A stretch of DNA of 26,722 nucleotides. It comes from Chloroflexota bacterium. GTDB taxonomy: Bacteria > Chloroflexota > Dehalococcoidia > Lucifugimonadales > Lucifugimonadaceae. The stretch spans positions 1 through 26,722 of the forward strand of contig JACPRT010000150.1 in assembly GCA_016189845.1 (NCBI GenBank), in the 5' to 3' direction. Shown in pieces: positions 16,904 through 23,812 of the stretch. A program made the position numbers and the translations under genes. The stretch's first letter is position 1. Every line of letters begins with the position of its first letter. The notes under the pieces were generated by a model, which saw only the letters and a program-made list of their open reading frames with translations, did no database searches and was not told the DNA's origin.

Positions 16904-17302
16904 GTGGACGAACCGCGCTGGGTGTCGCGGCTCGTTGTTGAGACGATCCATTTCCTCCAGCTGGCCGAACATGGAGGCCGCCGCGGCATGCGCGATGCCG
17001 GGCTTCTCGACGCGTCTCTCGCGAGACCACGCCACCGGTGGGCATACGAGCCCGATTCTGACGTTGTGGGCCTGGCGGCTGCCTATGCCTGGGCGATCCT
17101 CAGGAACCACCCGTTTCTGGACGGCAACAAACGCGTCGCCTTCATGACGGCCGCTACTCTTCTGGGCCTGAACGGATACCAGCTCGTAGCGCCGGAGCAG
17201 GAAGTCGTGGCGGTCATGATCAGGGCCGCCGCATCAGACCTCGACGAAGATGATCTGGCTGCCTGGTTTCAACGACATGTTCGGCGCTCAACTGGCGCGT
17301 GA
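16904..17302 (+). CDS. doc: Doc (death-on-curing) Fic-fold toxin
   Basis: 132-residue Fic/Doc domain protein. Family members phosphorylate EF-Tu using ATP and so arrest translation. The catalytic motif HPFLDGNKR occurs at 69-77 (His-Pro-Phe, Gly-Asn-Lys-Arg), as in Doc rather than AMP-transferring Fic proteins, which usually have HPFxxGNGR. The N-terminal segment EHGGRRGMRDAGLLDASLAR also matches the family. Length is typical of Doc, about 125-135 residues. GTG start at 16904, 8 nt after the antitoxin stop and without a strong ribosome binding site, so expression probably depends on antitoxin translation. The partner is of AbrB/MazE type, not the classic Phd. It is followed convergently by an enolase-superfamily gene. 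Confidence 0.9.
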   Translation: MDEPRWVSRLVVETIHFLQLAEHGGRRGMRDAGLLDASLARPRHRWAYEPDSDVVGLAAAYAWAILRNHPFLDGNKRVAFMTAATLLGLNGYQLVAPEQEVVAVMIRAAASDLDEDDLAAWFQRHVRRSTGA

Positions 17303-17341
17303 AAGGCCGTGAGAGGCCCGGAACTGGCAAGCGCGAATGTC

Positions 17342-18430
17342 CTACGCGAGGAACTTCGGCAGCGCCTTCTCGTTCAGCTCCAGGCCGAGCCCGGGCCGAG
17401 CGGGGATCGCGATCTCGCCTGCTTTCGGTAGCACGGGCTCCTTCCACAGCTCGGCGCTGGATTCCGCGGTCCCGCCGAACTCGATCGAGAACTCGTGCGG
17501 CCTGATCGCGTTCGTCACGGTCGAGTACGCATGCAGGCTGGCCAGCGAATTCACGCCTGACGATGGGCTGTGCGGCATCACGGGTTTGTTGGCGGCCACC
17601 GCCATCTCGTAGATGCGCTTGACCTCCGATATCCCGCCGGCGTTCAGGATGTCCGGCTGCAGGATGTCCGGGTTGGCCAGGTCGATCAGGTCGCGGAACC
17701 GCCAGCGGGTCTGCTCCTGTTCGCCCGTAGAAATTGCGACCTCCAGCGCATCGACCACCTGGCGAAGGCCTGGGAGGTCGTACTGCGGGAGGGGTTCCTC
17801 GAAATGCGATACGCCCAGCTCTTCCATGCGGTGCCCCTGCCGGACCGCGGTCTTGACCGAATAGCCGTTGTTGGCGTCGAAGCCCAGATAGATCTCCGCC
17901 GGAAGGAATTCGCGGACCAGCTTGAACATCGCGAAGTCCTTGTCGGGGTTGGCGTCCTGGCGGTGGGAGCGCCAGTCCATCCTGATCTTGAACGACCGGA
18001 ACCCCTGGTCCCAGCCGACACGGACGTCGGCGAGCATCTGTTCCGGCGTCTTCTTCCAGCCGTTGCCGACGCTCCAGTACAAGGGGATGGTCGTGCGGGC
18101 CGCGCCGCCCATGAGGTCGTAGACTGGCCGGCCGGTGGCCTTGCCGAGGATGTCCCAGCAGGCGATGTCGACGGCGCCAACCAGCTGGATTGGGAGCCTG
18201 GGCGGGGTGCCGTCGCGGGGCCCGAAGAAGAGGCGCTCCCAGATCTGGTTCGTGCGCCTAGGATCCTCACCCATGATGAGTGGGGTGATCAGTTCGTCGA
18301 AGTACGCGGCGGTGACCTTTGGCGACCGCCCCGGCGCCTCCGCCAGCCCGGTGATGCCTTCGTCGGTAGACACCCTGAGCAGCATGCGCCCGTTACGGAG
18401 CAGATCGACCTTGACGTCGGTGATTTTCAT
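17342..18430 (-). CDS. Mandelate racemase/enolase superfamily enzyme (sugar-acid dehydratase-like), copy 1
   Basis: Predicted Mg-dependent enzyme that abstracts a proton alpha to a carboxylate; sugar-acid dehydration is the commonest outcome in this subgroup. The 362 residues contain the capping domain (1-120) and barrel. Metal ligands are D185 (YLGFDANNGY), E211 or E212 (HFEEPLP) and E237 (STGEQEQTR). The D260/H287 pair (ILQPDILNAGG, MPHSPSSG) can serve as one catalytic base. The second-strand motif is K148-I-R150 rather than Lys-x-Lys, so the other face differs from mandelate racemase. I place the start at the ATG at 18430, with GGGG about 9 nt upstream; an ATG at 18442 is in frame but lacks a ribosome binding site. 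The substrate is not identifiable. Confidence 0.88.
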   Translation of the reverse strand: MKITDVKVDLLRNGRMLLRVSTDEGITGLAEAPGRSPKVTAAYFDELITPLIMGEDPRRTNQIWERLFFGPRDGTPPRLPIQLVGAVDIACWDILGKATGRPVYDLMGGAARTTIPLYWSVGNGWKKTPEQMLADVRVGWDQGFRSFKIRMDWRSHRQDANPDKDFAMFKLVREFLPAEIYLGFDANNGYSVKTAVRQGHRMEELGVSHFEEPLPQYDLPGLRQVVDALEVAISTGEQEQTRWRFRDLIDLANPDILQPDILNAGGISEVKRIYEMAVAANKPVMPHSPSSGVNSLASLHAYSTVTNAIRPHEFSIEFGGTAESSAELWKEPVLPKAGEIAIPARPGLGLELNEKALPKFLA

Positions 18431-18442
18431 CGGGCACCCCAT

Positions 18443-18666
18443 CAGAAACGGTTGCGCGGAACCGGCGCGCGCGGAGCCGGCGAGTGAATCTTAGATCACA
18501 TGCCACCAGCGATAGTGGGGTTCGGCAGGGAGGGATGTCCTGCTCGCTGGTCCAGAAATCTGGTATCGGGTCGCGTATCTGAATAGCGGGAAAAGTGATA
18601 CCAGATCGCGAGGGTCCGCGAAATTGAGTCCGCAGGACGGGCACTGCCGGTTGAGGACGGGACAGC
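18443..18666. promoter_or_regulatory. Intergenic region between the two enolase-superfamily genes with candidate operator
   Basis: Contains a perfect 10-bp inverted repeat, ATCTGGTATC at 18558-18567 and GATACCAGAT at 18597-18606, with a 29-nt spacer. A small palindrome (CCAGA-AA-TCTGG, 18552-18563) overlaps the first arm. The TGGTAT/ATACCA half-sites resemble operators of GntR/FCD regulators of sugar-acid genes (the UxuR/ExuR type, centred on TGGTATACCA). No confident -10/-35 pair was found for copy 1. Confidence 0.45.
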
Positions 18667-19827
18667 TCATGACGTGAACGCGGCGGGTGGCCTTTCCGCA
18701 AAGCGGTCCAGAGCGCCCTCGTCGATCTCGATGCCGAGCCCCGGGCCGGTCGGAACCGCCACGCGGCTCCCTGCGACCTCGAAACCGGAGGTCAGATGCT
18801 GTCGGACTGGGTGCGGCGTCTGGTCGTACTCGAGTACTGGTTCGTTCACGTACGGCTCAGGGGCGACCGAATGCGGGGTCAGAGGCAGGCAACTGGACAC
18901 ATGGAGCGAGGCAGCGAAGCTGATGCCGGTGCCCCAGAAGTGTGGGTTCATTGGCACCCCGAAAGCGTTCGCCATCTGGCCGACGTGCAACAGCTCGGTG
19001 ATGCCGCCGACATTGACGACGTCTGGTTGGACGATGTCGAAAACGTGGCCGGCGAGGCGCGGGGCGAACTCGTAGCGAGTCCTGAGTCCCTCGCCTCCTG
19101 AGATCGGCATCTCGACCCCTTCCTTCACCTGCAGGTTCGCGGCGTCGTCGTAAGACCCGCAAGGCTCCTCGAACCAGGCGATGTCGGCGGCGGCTATCTG
19201 GCGGCCCACCGCGATGGCGGTCGCGGCGTTATAGCCCTCGTTGGCGTCGACCATCAGCCGGAGGTCGTTGCCGATCGCCTTCCGTACCGCGAATACCCTG
19301 CGTACATCCTCGGCTACCGGCTTGCCGGCGATCTTCATCTTCATCCCGGAGAATTCGCGTTCACGATAGCCGATCGCCTCGGCGATCAAAGCGTCGGGAA
19401 AGTCGTTCTCGGTGTAGTACAGCCCGGTGGCGTACACGGCGACCGAATCACGGACCGGCCCGCCGAGGAGCCTGCACACCGGCTCGCCGGCAGCTTTTCC
19501 GCCGATGTCCCAGAGGGCGATGTCGAACGCGCTGAGCGCCGACATCCCAGCGCCGGCATAGCCGTGGCTTTGAAAAAGGGAGTCGGCGATCTTTTGCCAG
19601 AGCCGCTCCCTGGCCAGGGCGTCCTCCCCTGTGAACAGGGACGCCAGCGACTCGACGGCAGCGCGGGCAGCCTGCCCCATCCCGCATTCGCCCCACCCGA
19701 CGATCCCGTCGTCGGTCGTCAGCTTGACGACCGTCATTCCGCGATGGTCGGTCCAGCGCTGGGACCAACCGAACGGTTTCTCCAGCTTCGCGGCCAGCGA
19801 ATAGACGTCGACTCGCTCGATGATCAT
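18667..19827 (-). CDS. Mandelate racemase/enolase superfamily enzyme with complete MR-type active site, copy 2
   Basis: 386-residue enzyme of the mandelate racemase subgroup. Active-site residues fall one position from those of mandelate racemase: K163-M-K165 (SGMKMKIAG), D194 (LMVDANEGY), E220 (WFEEP), E246 (ISGGEGLRT), D269 (IVQPDVVNVGG) and H296 (MNPHFWGTG). It thus has both potential bases, Lys and the Asp-His dyad, fitting a racemase or a dehydratase of a sugar acid or similar carboxylate. The start is the ATG at 19827 (MIIERVDVYSLAAKLEKPFG) with GGAGG about 8 nt upstream; an 18-codon in-frame extension looks spurious because it is Cys-rich and runs through the hairpin. It is upstream of copy 1 on the same strand with a 236-nt gap. 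The two differ clearly and are not a recent duplication. Confidence 0.9.
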   Translation of the reverse strand: MIIERVDVYSLAAKLEKPFGWSQRWTDHRGMTVVKLTTDDGIVGWGECGMGQAARAAVESLASLFTGEDALARERLWQKIADSLFQSHGYAGAGMSALSAFDIALWDIGGKAAGEPVCRLLGGPVRDSVAVYATGLYYTENDFPDALIAEAIGYREREFSGMKMKIAGKPVAEDVRRVFAVRKAIGNDLRLMVDANEGYNAATAIAVGRQIAAADIAWFEEPCGSYDDAANLQVKEGVEMPISGGEGLRTRYEFAPRLAGHVFDIVQPDVVNVGGITELLHVGQMANAFGVPMNPHFWGTGISFAASLHVSSCLPLTPHSVAPEPYVNEPVLEYDQTPHPVRQHLTSGFEVAGSRVAVPTGPGLGIEIDEGALDRFAERPPAAFTS

Positions 19828-19851
19828 CCGTGCACCTCCACAGGTGCACGG
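19828..19851 (-). promoter_or_regulatory. Perfect 10-bp inverted repeat overlapping the ribosome binding site of enolase copy 2
   Basis: CCGTGCACCT (19828-19837), a 4-nt loop, then AGGTGCACGG (19842-19851), directly abutting the ATG at 19827. On the minus strand the loop and one arm contain the ribosome binding site GGAGG. It may be a repressor operator at the transcription start, or an RNA hairpin hiding the ribosome binding site. A possible -10 (TGTAAC, plus 19855-19860) sits just upstream. Confidence 0.6.
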
Positions 19852-20031
19852 AACGTTACATCCGAGAGTCCGACACGTCACCCTCGGGGAGTGCTGCCGT
19901 CAGCAGGCGCGGGGCGAGTCAGTCCGGAGGGCACCCAACGTCTCGTCGCTCGGGGCCTGGGAGCGCGACCGGCTCCACCAAATCTCGACGGTTCCACAAC
20001 GCTTTCTCAACCCGACCGGTCAGCAACCGAA

Positions 20032-20060
20032 TTGTTACGTTTCTCACAGCTACGTATCAT
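20032..20060 (+). promoter_or_regulatory. Sigma-70-type promoter for the small ORF and histidine kinase
   Basis: TTGTTA (20032-20037) and TATCAT (20055-20060) with an exact 17-bp spacer; 4 of 6 and 5 of 6 consensus matches. The predicted start near 20067 lies about 10 nt before the AGGGAGG ribosome binding site at 20076-20082. The preceding 19861-20031 holds no gene that I can support. Confidence 0.5.
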
Positions 20061-20085
20061 CCACGGAACCCGGCCAGGGAGGCTG

Positions 20086-20262
20086 GTGTATGCGTCTCGG
20101 CTCTTAGGCTCGATTACATCGAATATTCAGGCCAATCTAAGCCCGCCGGTCGAACGAATCTGGATGATCGGCCGGCTGCTTGTCGCGCTCGGAATCATCG
20201 CGGGCACGAGCCTCCTCCTGCGACCGGGAAAACCGTTCGCCTGGGACCCCTGGCGCGGCTAA
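20086..20262 (+). CDS. Small single-pass membrane protein candidate repeating the kinase TM1
   Basis: 58-residue ORF of unknown function ending in TAA one nucleotide before the kinase GTG. Its C-terminal part, WMIGRLLVALGIIAGTSLLL followed by RPGKPFAWDPWRG, is one hydrophobic segment flanked by Arg. It shares 13 of 21 positions with the kinase's first transmembrane stretch (WSIGRIVTALAALAGTHLLL then R). The GTG at 20086 follows AGGGAGG by only 3 nt. An ATG at 20090 has better spacing but makes just five codons (MRLGS) in another frame, and an internal ATG at 20164 would give a 32-residue protein. The kinase lacks its own ribosome binding site, which favours translation here and coupling. It could equally be the relic of a partial tandem duplication. 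Confidence 0.45.
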   Translation: MYASRLLGSITSNIQANLSPPVERIWMIGRLLVALGIIAGTSLLLRPGKPFAWDPWRG

Positions 20263-20407
20263 CGTGAACAGCCTGCCGGTGCGGACCGCGCGGCTCATCG
20301 CCGCGCAGGTGCAAGACAGCCTGAGCCTGTGGCGAGAGCGAGCCTGGTCCATCGGCAGGATCGTTACGGCGCTGGCCGCGCTTGCCGGCACTCACCTGCT
20401 TCTCCGG
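20152..20407 (+). repeat. Degenerate tandem repeat encoding ERxWxIGR...ALxxxAGT-type TM segment
   Basis: Unit 1 is 20152-20223 and unit 2 is 20336-20407, offset by 184 nt, so they lie in different reading frames. Both encode E-R-x-W-x-I-G-R, then A-L-x-x-x-A-G-T-x-L-L-L-R. Unit 2 is the first transmembrane segment of the histidine kinase and unit 1 lies in the small upstream ORF. Confidence 0.6.
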
Positions 20408-21559
20408 GGCAACCCGGGGTACTGGATCTTTGTCGGCGGCGCCTTGTTCGTGGTCGTATACGGGGGCGTCCTGCTCCTGGTGCTTTCCCGGAAACGGCTG
20501 TTTCCGGTCTTCGCCATCGGGTTTGCGGTCGACAACCTCATCCTGCTTGGCGCGTGGTGGGCGTACCTGCAAGTCAACAGCGGCGCACTGGAGTCCAACG
20601 ACCTCTGGCTCATCATCGTCCCGGTCGTCATGTTCGGTATCGTGCGGATCGGATGGATCGCGGGCGCCTTGCTCGCCGTGTTCTGGCTTAGCTGGCTGTC
20701 ATGGAGCGCAAGTCATTACTTTACGCAAGACAGCTACGACGTCACGCAGCTACCACTCCGCCTCATGTTCATCGGGGTGTCGTTCGTCCTGGTCCTGCGA
20801 CTCGTCGCGATGGTCAGCCAGGAACGGCGGCTCGAGCGAGCCCGGGTAGTTGAGCTTGCGCAGTTGGACCGTTTCAAGTCCTCGCTGGTGCGCTCGATTT
20901 CGCACGAACTGCGAACACCCCTCACCAGCGCAAAGGTTTACACGGAGCTCCTGGAACGGCTGAATGACCCCGCGGGGCCGGGAGACGAAGCGCGGATCGT
21001 GCGCGGGCTGAAGAGTTCGATCGAGCGTCTGGAGCGAATCGTCGAGCAGTCGACCGACTTCGCCTTCATCAGCGGCTCCGGAGCAGGGATCGCGGAGCCC
21101 ATCGACCTTCGCACGCTTGTCACGAGAGGAGTCGACCTGCTGCGCCCCGAGTTCGAGAGTCGGCGCCAGAGCGTCGAAATCAATACCGACTCGGACCTGC
21201 CGAAAGCGCGGGGGAACCCGGGCCAGGTTGAGCGCGTGCTGCTGATCCTGCTCGACAACGCGAACCGATATTCCCCCGACGGGGGTCGCGTCACGGTGGA
21301 GGTCAGGCGAGACGATTCGAAAACATGGGTCGGCGTGGGAGATCAGGGTCCTGGTATCTCCGATGAGGACCGCCAGTTTCTCTTCTCGAGTTTCTATCGC
21401 GGCAGCAAGGCGGACCGGCTGGGCACGCCCGGCATGGGTCTTGGCCTCGCGCTGGCCAAAGAGCTGATCGAGCGTCAGGGTGGCGATATCGGCGTCGAAC
21501 CGCGCGAGGGCGGCGGCACCGTTGCGTATTTCACGCTGCCCGTGGAAGGCGGCGGGTAG
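20264..21559 (+). CDS. Membrane sensor histidine kinase (orphan)
   Basis: 431-residue sensor kinase that would autophosphorylate and pass the phosphate to a response regulator. Roughly five or six hydrophobic segments occupy about 27-185 with no large extracytoplasmic domain, so sensing is probably within the membrane. The HisKA motif RSISHELRTPLTSAKVY has phospho-accepting H214. The ATPase domain has the N box (LLDNANRYSPDGG, N332), G1 (DQGPGIS, 360-366), F box (FSSFYRG) and G2 (GMGLGLA, 390-396), all complete. I place the start at the GTG at 20264, one nucleotide after the small ORF's stop; the frame is open to 20180 but that part overlaps the small ORF and is not family-like. No response regulator is encoded in the window. 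It converges on the GGT gene with a 33-nt gap. Confidence 0.9.
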   Translation: MNSLPVRTARLIAAQVQDSLSLWRERAWSIGRIVTALAALAGTHLLLRGNPGYWIFVGGALFVVVYGGVLLLVLSRKRLFPVFAIGFAVDNLILLGAWWAYLQVNSGALESNDLWLIIVPVVMFGIVRIGWIAGALLAVFWLSWLSWSASHYFTQDSYDVTQLPLRLMFIGVSFVLVLRLVAMVSQERRLERARVVELAQLDRFKSSLVRSISHELRTPLTSAKVYTELLERLNDPAGPGDEARIVRGLKSSIERLERIVEQSTDFAFISGSGAGIAEPIDLRTLVTRGVDLLRPEFESRRQSVEINTDSDLPKARGNPGQVERVLLILLDNANRYSPDGGRVTVEVRRDDSKTWVGVGDQGPGISDEDRQFLFSSFYRGSKADRLGTPGMGLGLALAKELIERQGGDIGVEPREGGGTVAYFTLPVEGGG

Positions 21560-21592
21560 GGTCGATCCCTGACACTGGGAGCGCCGCGAAGG

Positions 21593-23326
21593 CTACCGCG
21601 CCATTGCGTAAGCCTCGGACCTGACATCGGCTGCAGCGCTGAGGGTGCCCGTCCGGTGGTCGGCCGCGATGCCACATATCGCGTTCGCCCTCCCGGCGAT
21701 CGGGCGCAGCCATTCGACCTTGTGGCCGCGACGCTCGAGCTCCTTGCCAACAGCCTGGTCGAACCTTCCTTCGAGTTCCAGGCGCCCGGGTGTATAGACG
21801 TGGGGCCAGAAGGAGTCCGGGAAGCTCCATTGCAGGAACCGTGGCGCTTCCGCGGCCTGCTGCGGGGTCATGCCGAAGGCGGCGATATTCAAGAAGTACT
21901 GAACGGTCGCCTGGATCTGCGCGTCGCCACCCGGCGTGCCGAAAGGCATCCACGGCTTGCCGTCCTTGAACGCGAGAAGCGCATTGGGCGTAAGCCTGGG
22001 GCGCTTCCATGGCGCCAGCGCTGACGGGTGCCTGGGATCGAGCCACGTCTGCGACCCGCGGGTGGACGGCGTGAACCCCAGGCTCGGGACGACCACCGTG
22101 GCGCCGTCGCTCGGCGTTGCCGAAAACATGTTGCCCCAGCGGTCGACCGCGCAGGCGTAGCTGGTGTCGGGTTCGGCGTTGCCGTTACGGGGCGCCGGAG
22201 GTTCGTAGGCGTAGCCGGCGGGTTGCGAGCGCCCCTCGTGCCGCCACGGATCGCCTCTCGCAGGCATCGCAGGGGTCGCCGCCTTCATGTCGATGCGCGT
22301 GCGTCGCTCCTTCGCGAACGGAGCGCTCAGGAGGCCTCGGATTGGCACATCGACCAGGTCCGGGTCGCCGAAATAAGCGTCTCGGTCTGCGAAGGCGTGC
22401 TTGATCGCCTCGGCGACCAGGTGCAAGTAGTCCGCTGAGTTGTGGCCAAGGCCTTTGAGGTCGTCGCCTGCAAGGATCTGGACCGTCTCGGCGAAGGCGG
22501 GACCCTGGCACCACGGCCCGTTCGTATGGATTTCGAACTCGTGGAAGTGGCCGGAGCTCGGGGGTTCATGGCCGATCCGAAACTCGACCATGTCCTGCAT
22601 CGACAGAAACCCGCCGCCTTCGCGAACGAACGACACGATTTCCTCGGCGATCGGGCCTTCGTAGAAGTACTCGCGCACGTTCGCAAGCGCCGCCTCGCGC
22701 CCCTTCGCGCGGCTCTGACGCTCGACCTGCACCAGGCGCTCGAATGTCCCGGCCAGTGCCGGTTGCTTCAGGGTCTCTCCGATTGCGGGCGCCCGACCGT
22801 CGCGCAGGAACACGGCGTCGCGGGTCGGGAAGCGACCCTTGTTCGTCTCGAAGCTGGCGAGGGCGTCGTAGATTTGCGGGCTGACCGCGATGCCATCGCG
22901 GGCATATTCGAGCGCGGGCGCGACCACCTGTTCGAAGGTCATCGTGCCGTGTTCGATGAGGGCGGTGATCCAGGCGTCGGCAGCCGCCGGCACCACGACC
23001 CTCTCGACCCCTGGTGGGATGCGTCCACGCCGGTTCTTCACGAAATGGTCCAGGCTGGCGGCCTTTGGCCACCGCCCGAGCCCGCTGATGCTGAACACCT
23101 GCTTGCGGGTGGCGCTGTAGATCAGGATCGGCGCCACCCCGCCAAAGCTGGTGGATCCGGGCAGGACGACATTCAGTGCGATCCCGGCGGCCACGCCTGC
23201 GTCTACGGCATTGCCACCCTGCTCGAGCATCCGCCACCCGGCTGCGGTAGCGAGGTAGTGGCCGGAGGAAACGGCATGCGTGCTGCCCATCACGGGCGGG
23301 CGGTACGAAGCGGTGTCTGTAGTCAT
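21593..23326 (-). CDS. Gamma-glutamyltransferase family protein (Ntn hydrolase)
   Basis: 577-residue member of the gamma-glutamyltransferase family, normally a self-cleaving enzyme that hydrolyses or transfers gamma-glutamyl groups such as that of glutathione. Family marks include GGNAVDAGVAAGIALNVV, GGVAPILIY and the C-terminal GTPGGDAQIQ. The autoprocessing site reads EPDTSYACAVDRWGN, with T388 as the expected nucleophile. Here the usual Thr-Thr-His is Thr-Ser-Tyr, so processing or substrate choice may differ. No signal peptide or lipobox is visible, suggesting a cytoplasmic location, unlike the classic periplasmic E. coli enzyme. The ATG at 23326 is chosen for its GGAGG ribosome binding site; an in-frame ATG 90 nt upstream would add an Arg/Pro-rich stretch foreign to the family. 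The true substrate could be a cephalosporin-acylase-like amide. Confidence 0.87.
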   Translation of the reverse strand: MTTDTASYRPPVMGSTHAVSSGHYLATAAGWRMLEQGGNAVDAGVAAGIALNVVLPGSTSFGGVAPILIYSATRKQVFSISGLGRWPKAASLDHFVKNRRGRIPPGVERVVVPAAADAWITALIEHGTMTFEQVVAPALEYARDGIAVSPQIYDALASFETNKGRFPTRDAVFLRDGRAPAIGETLKQPALAGTFERLVQVERQSRAKGREAALANVREYFYEGPIAEEIVSFVREGGGFLSMQDMVEFRIGHEPPSSGHFHEFEIHTNGPWCQGPAFAETVQILAGDDLKGLGHNSADYLHLVAEAIKHAFADRDAYFGDPDLVDVPIRGLLSAPFAKERRTRIDMKAATPAMPARGDPWRHEGRSQPAGYAYEPPAPRNGNAEPDTSYACAVDRWGNMFSATPSDGATVVVPSLGFTPSTRGSQTWLDPRHPSALAPWKRPRLTPNALLAFKDGKPWMPFGTPGGDAQIQATVQYFLNIAAFGMTPQQAAEAPRFLQWSFPDSFWPHVYTPGRLELEGRFDQAVGKELERRGHKVEWLRPIAGRANAICGIAADHRTGTLSAAADVRSEAYAMAR

Positions 23327-23420
23327 GCGACGCCTCCGCACAGGTGGCATTTCAGGGGCCTCGGGCAAACCGACTGCGTGCGCATCATAGCCCCGGTTGC
23401 CGGGGTCCGCCGCCATGCGC

Positions 23421-23762
23421 TCAGAGCGGCCGGTCGAGAATGGCTCGTACCCGCGGTTCCAGCTTCTTGAGGGCCGGGTCGTACTCGCCGAACGGGAACT
23501 CTCCGGGCCTGTCTTTCGCCCACTCGGCAGCTATGCGACTGGCGTCGAGGATTCCTCGATCCCGCCGATGCAAGACGAACTGCACGAACTCGAGACGTCG
23601 CCGCCGTCTGGCACGCCACCGGAAAGGCAGCCAGAATGGGAGCGTCAGGCCTCGACAGACCATTCGAAACGCCCAGCGCTGGTCGTGCATGACGTCCTGG
23701 GCCGCTCGATTCATGCTGCGGTCGAGCTCGGTGCGGACCGGACCCGTTGGGTCGAATGCCAT
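23421..23762 (-). CDS. Hypothetical protein
   Basis: 113-residue protein from the ATG at 23762; I do not recognise a family. It contains an aromatic, strongly basic stretch, LPFWLPFRWRARRRRRLEFV (41-60), possibly an amphipathic membrane-surface or nucleic-acid contact, and a C-terminal acidic/aromatic segment with GEFPFGEYDP (87-96). An ATG 13 codons upstream is in frame, but it would overlap the likely control region of the divergent aldo/keto reductase gene. It lies 94 nt upstream of the GGT gene on the same strand. The call is supported by an intact frame and by position in an otherwise empty 400-nt gap. Confidence 0.5.
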   Translation of the reverse strand: MAFDPTGPVRTELDRSMNRAAQDVMHDQRWAFRMVCRGLTLPFWLPFRWRARRRRRLEFVQFVLHRRDRGILDASRIAAEWAKDRPGEFPFGEYDPALKKLEPRVRAILDRPL

Positions 23763-23812
23763 GCCTGTACAGTACCGCGGGACCGCCCGAATGGCGATCA
23801 AGGGAGGATCAG

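Noticed and set aside
18431..18442. ATG at 18442 as start of enolase copy 1
   Set aside because: No ribosome binding site; the ATG at 18430 has one and matches the family's usual N-terminus.
23327..23416. 30-codon N-terminal extension of the GGT gene
   Set aside because: Arg/Pro-rich, not family-like, and lacks a ribosome binding site; the ATG at 23326 follows GGAGG.
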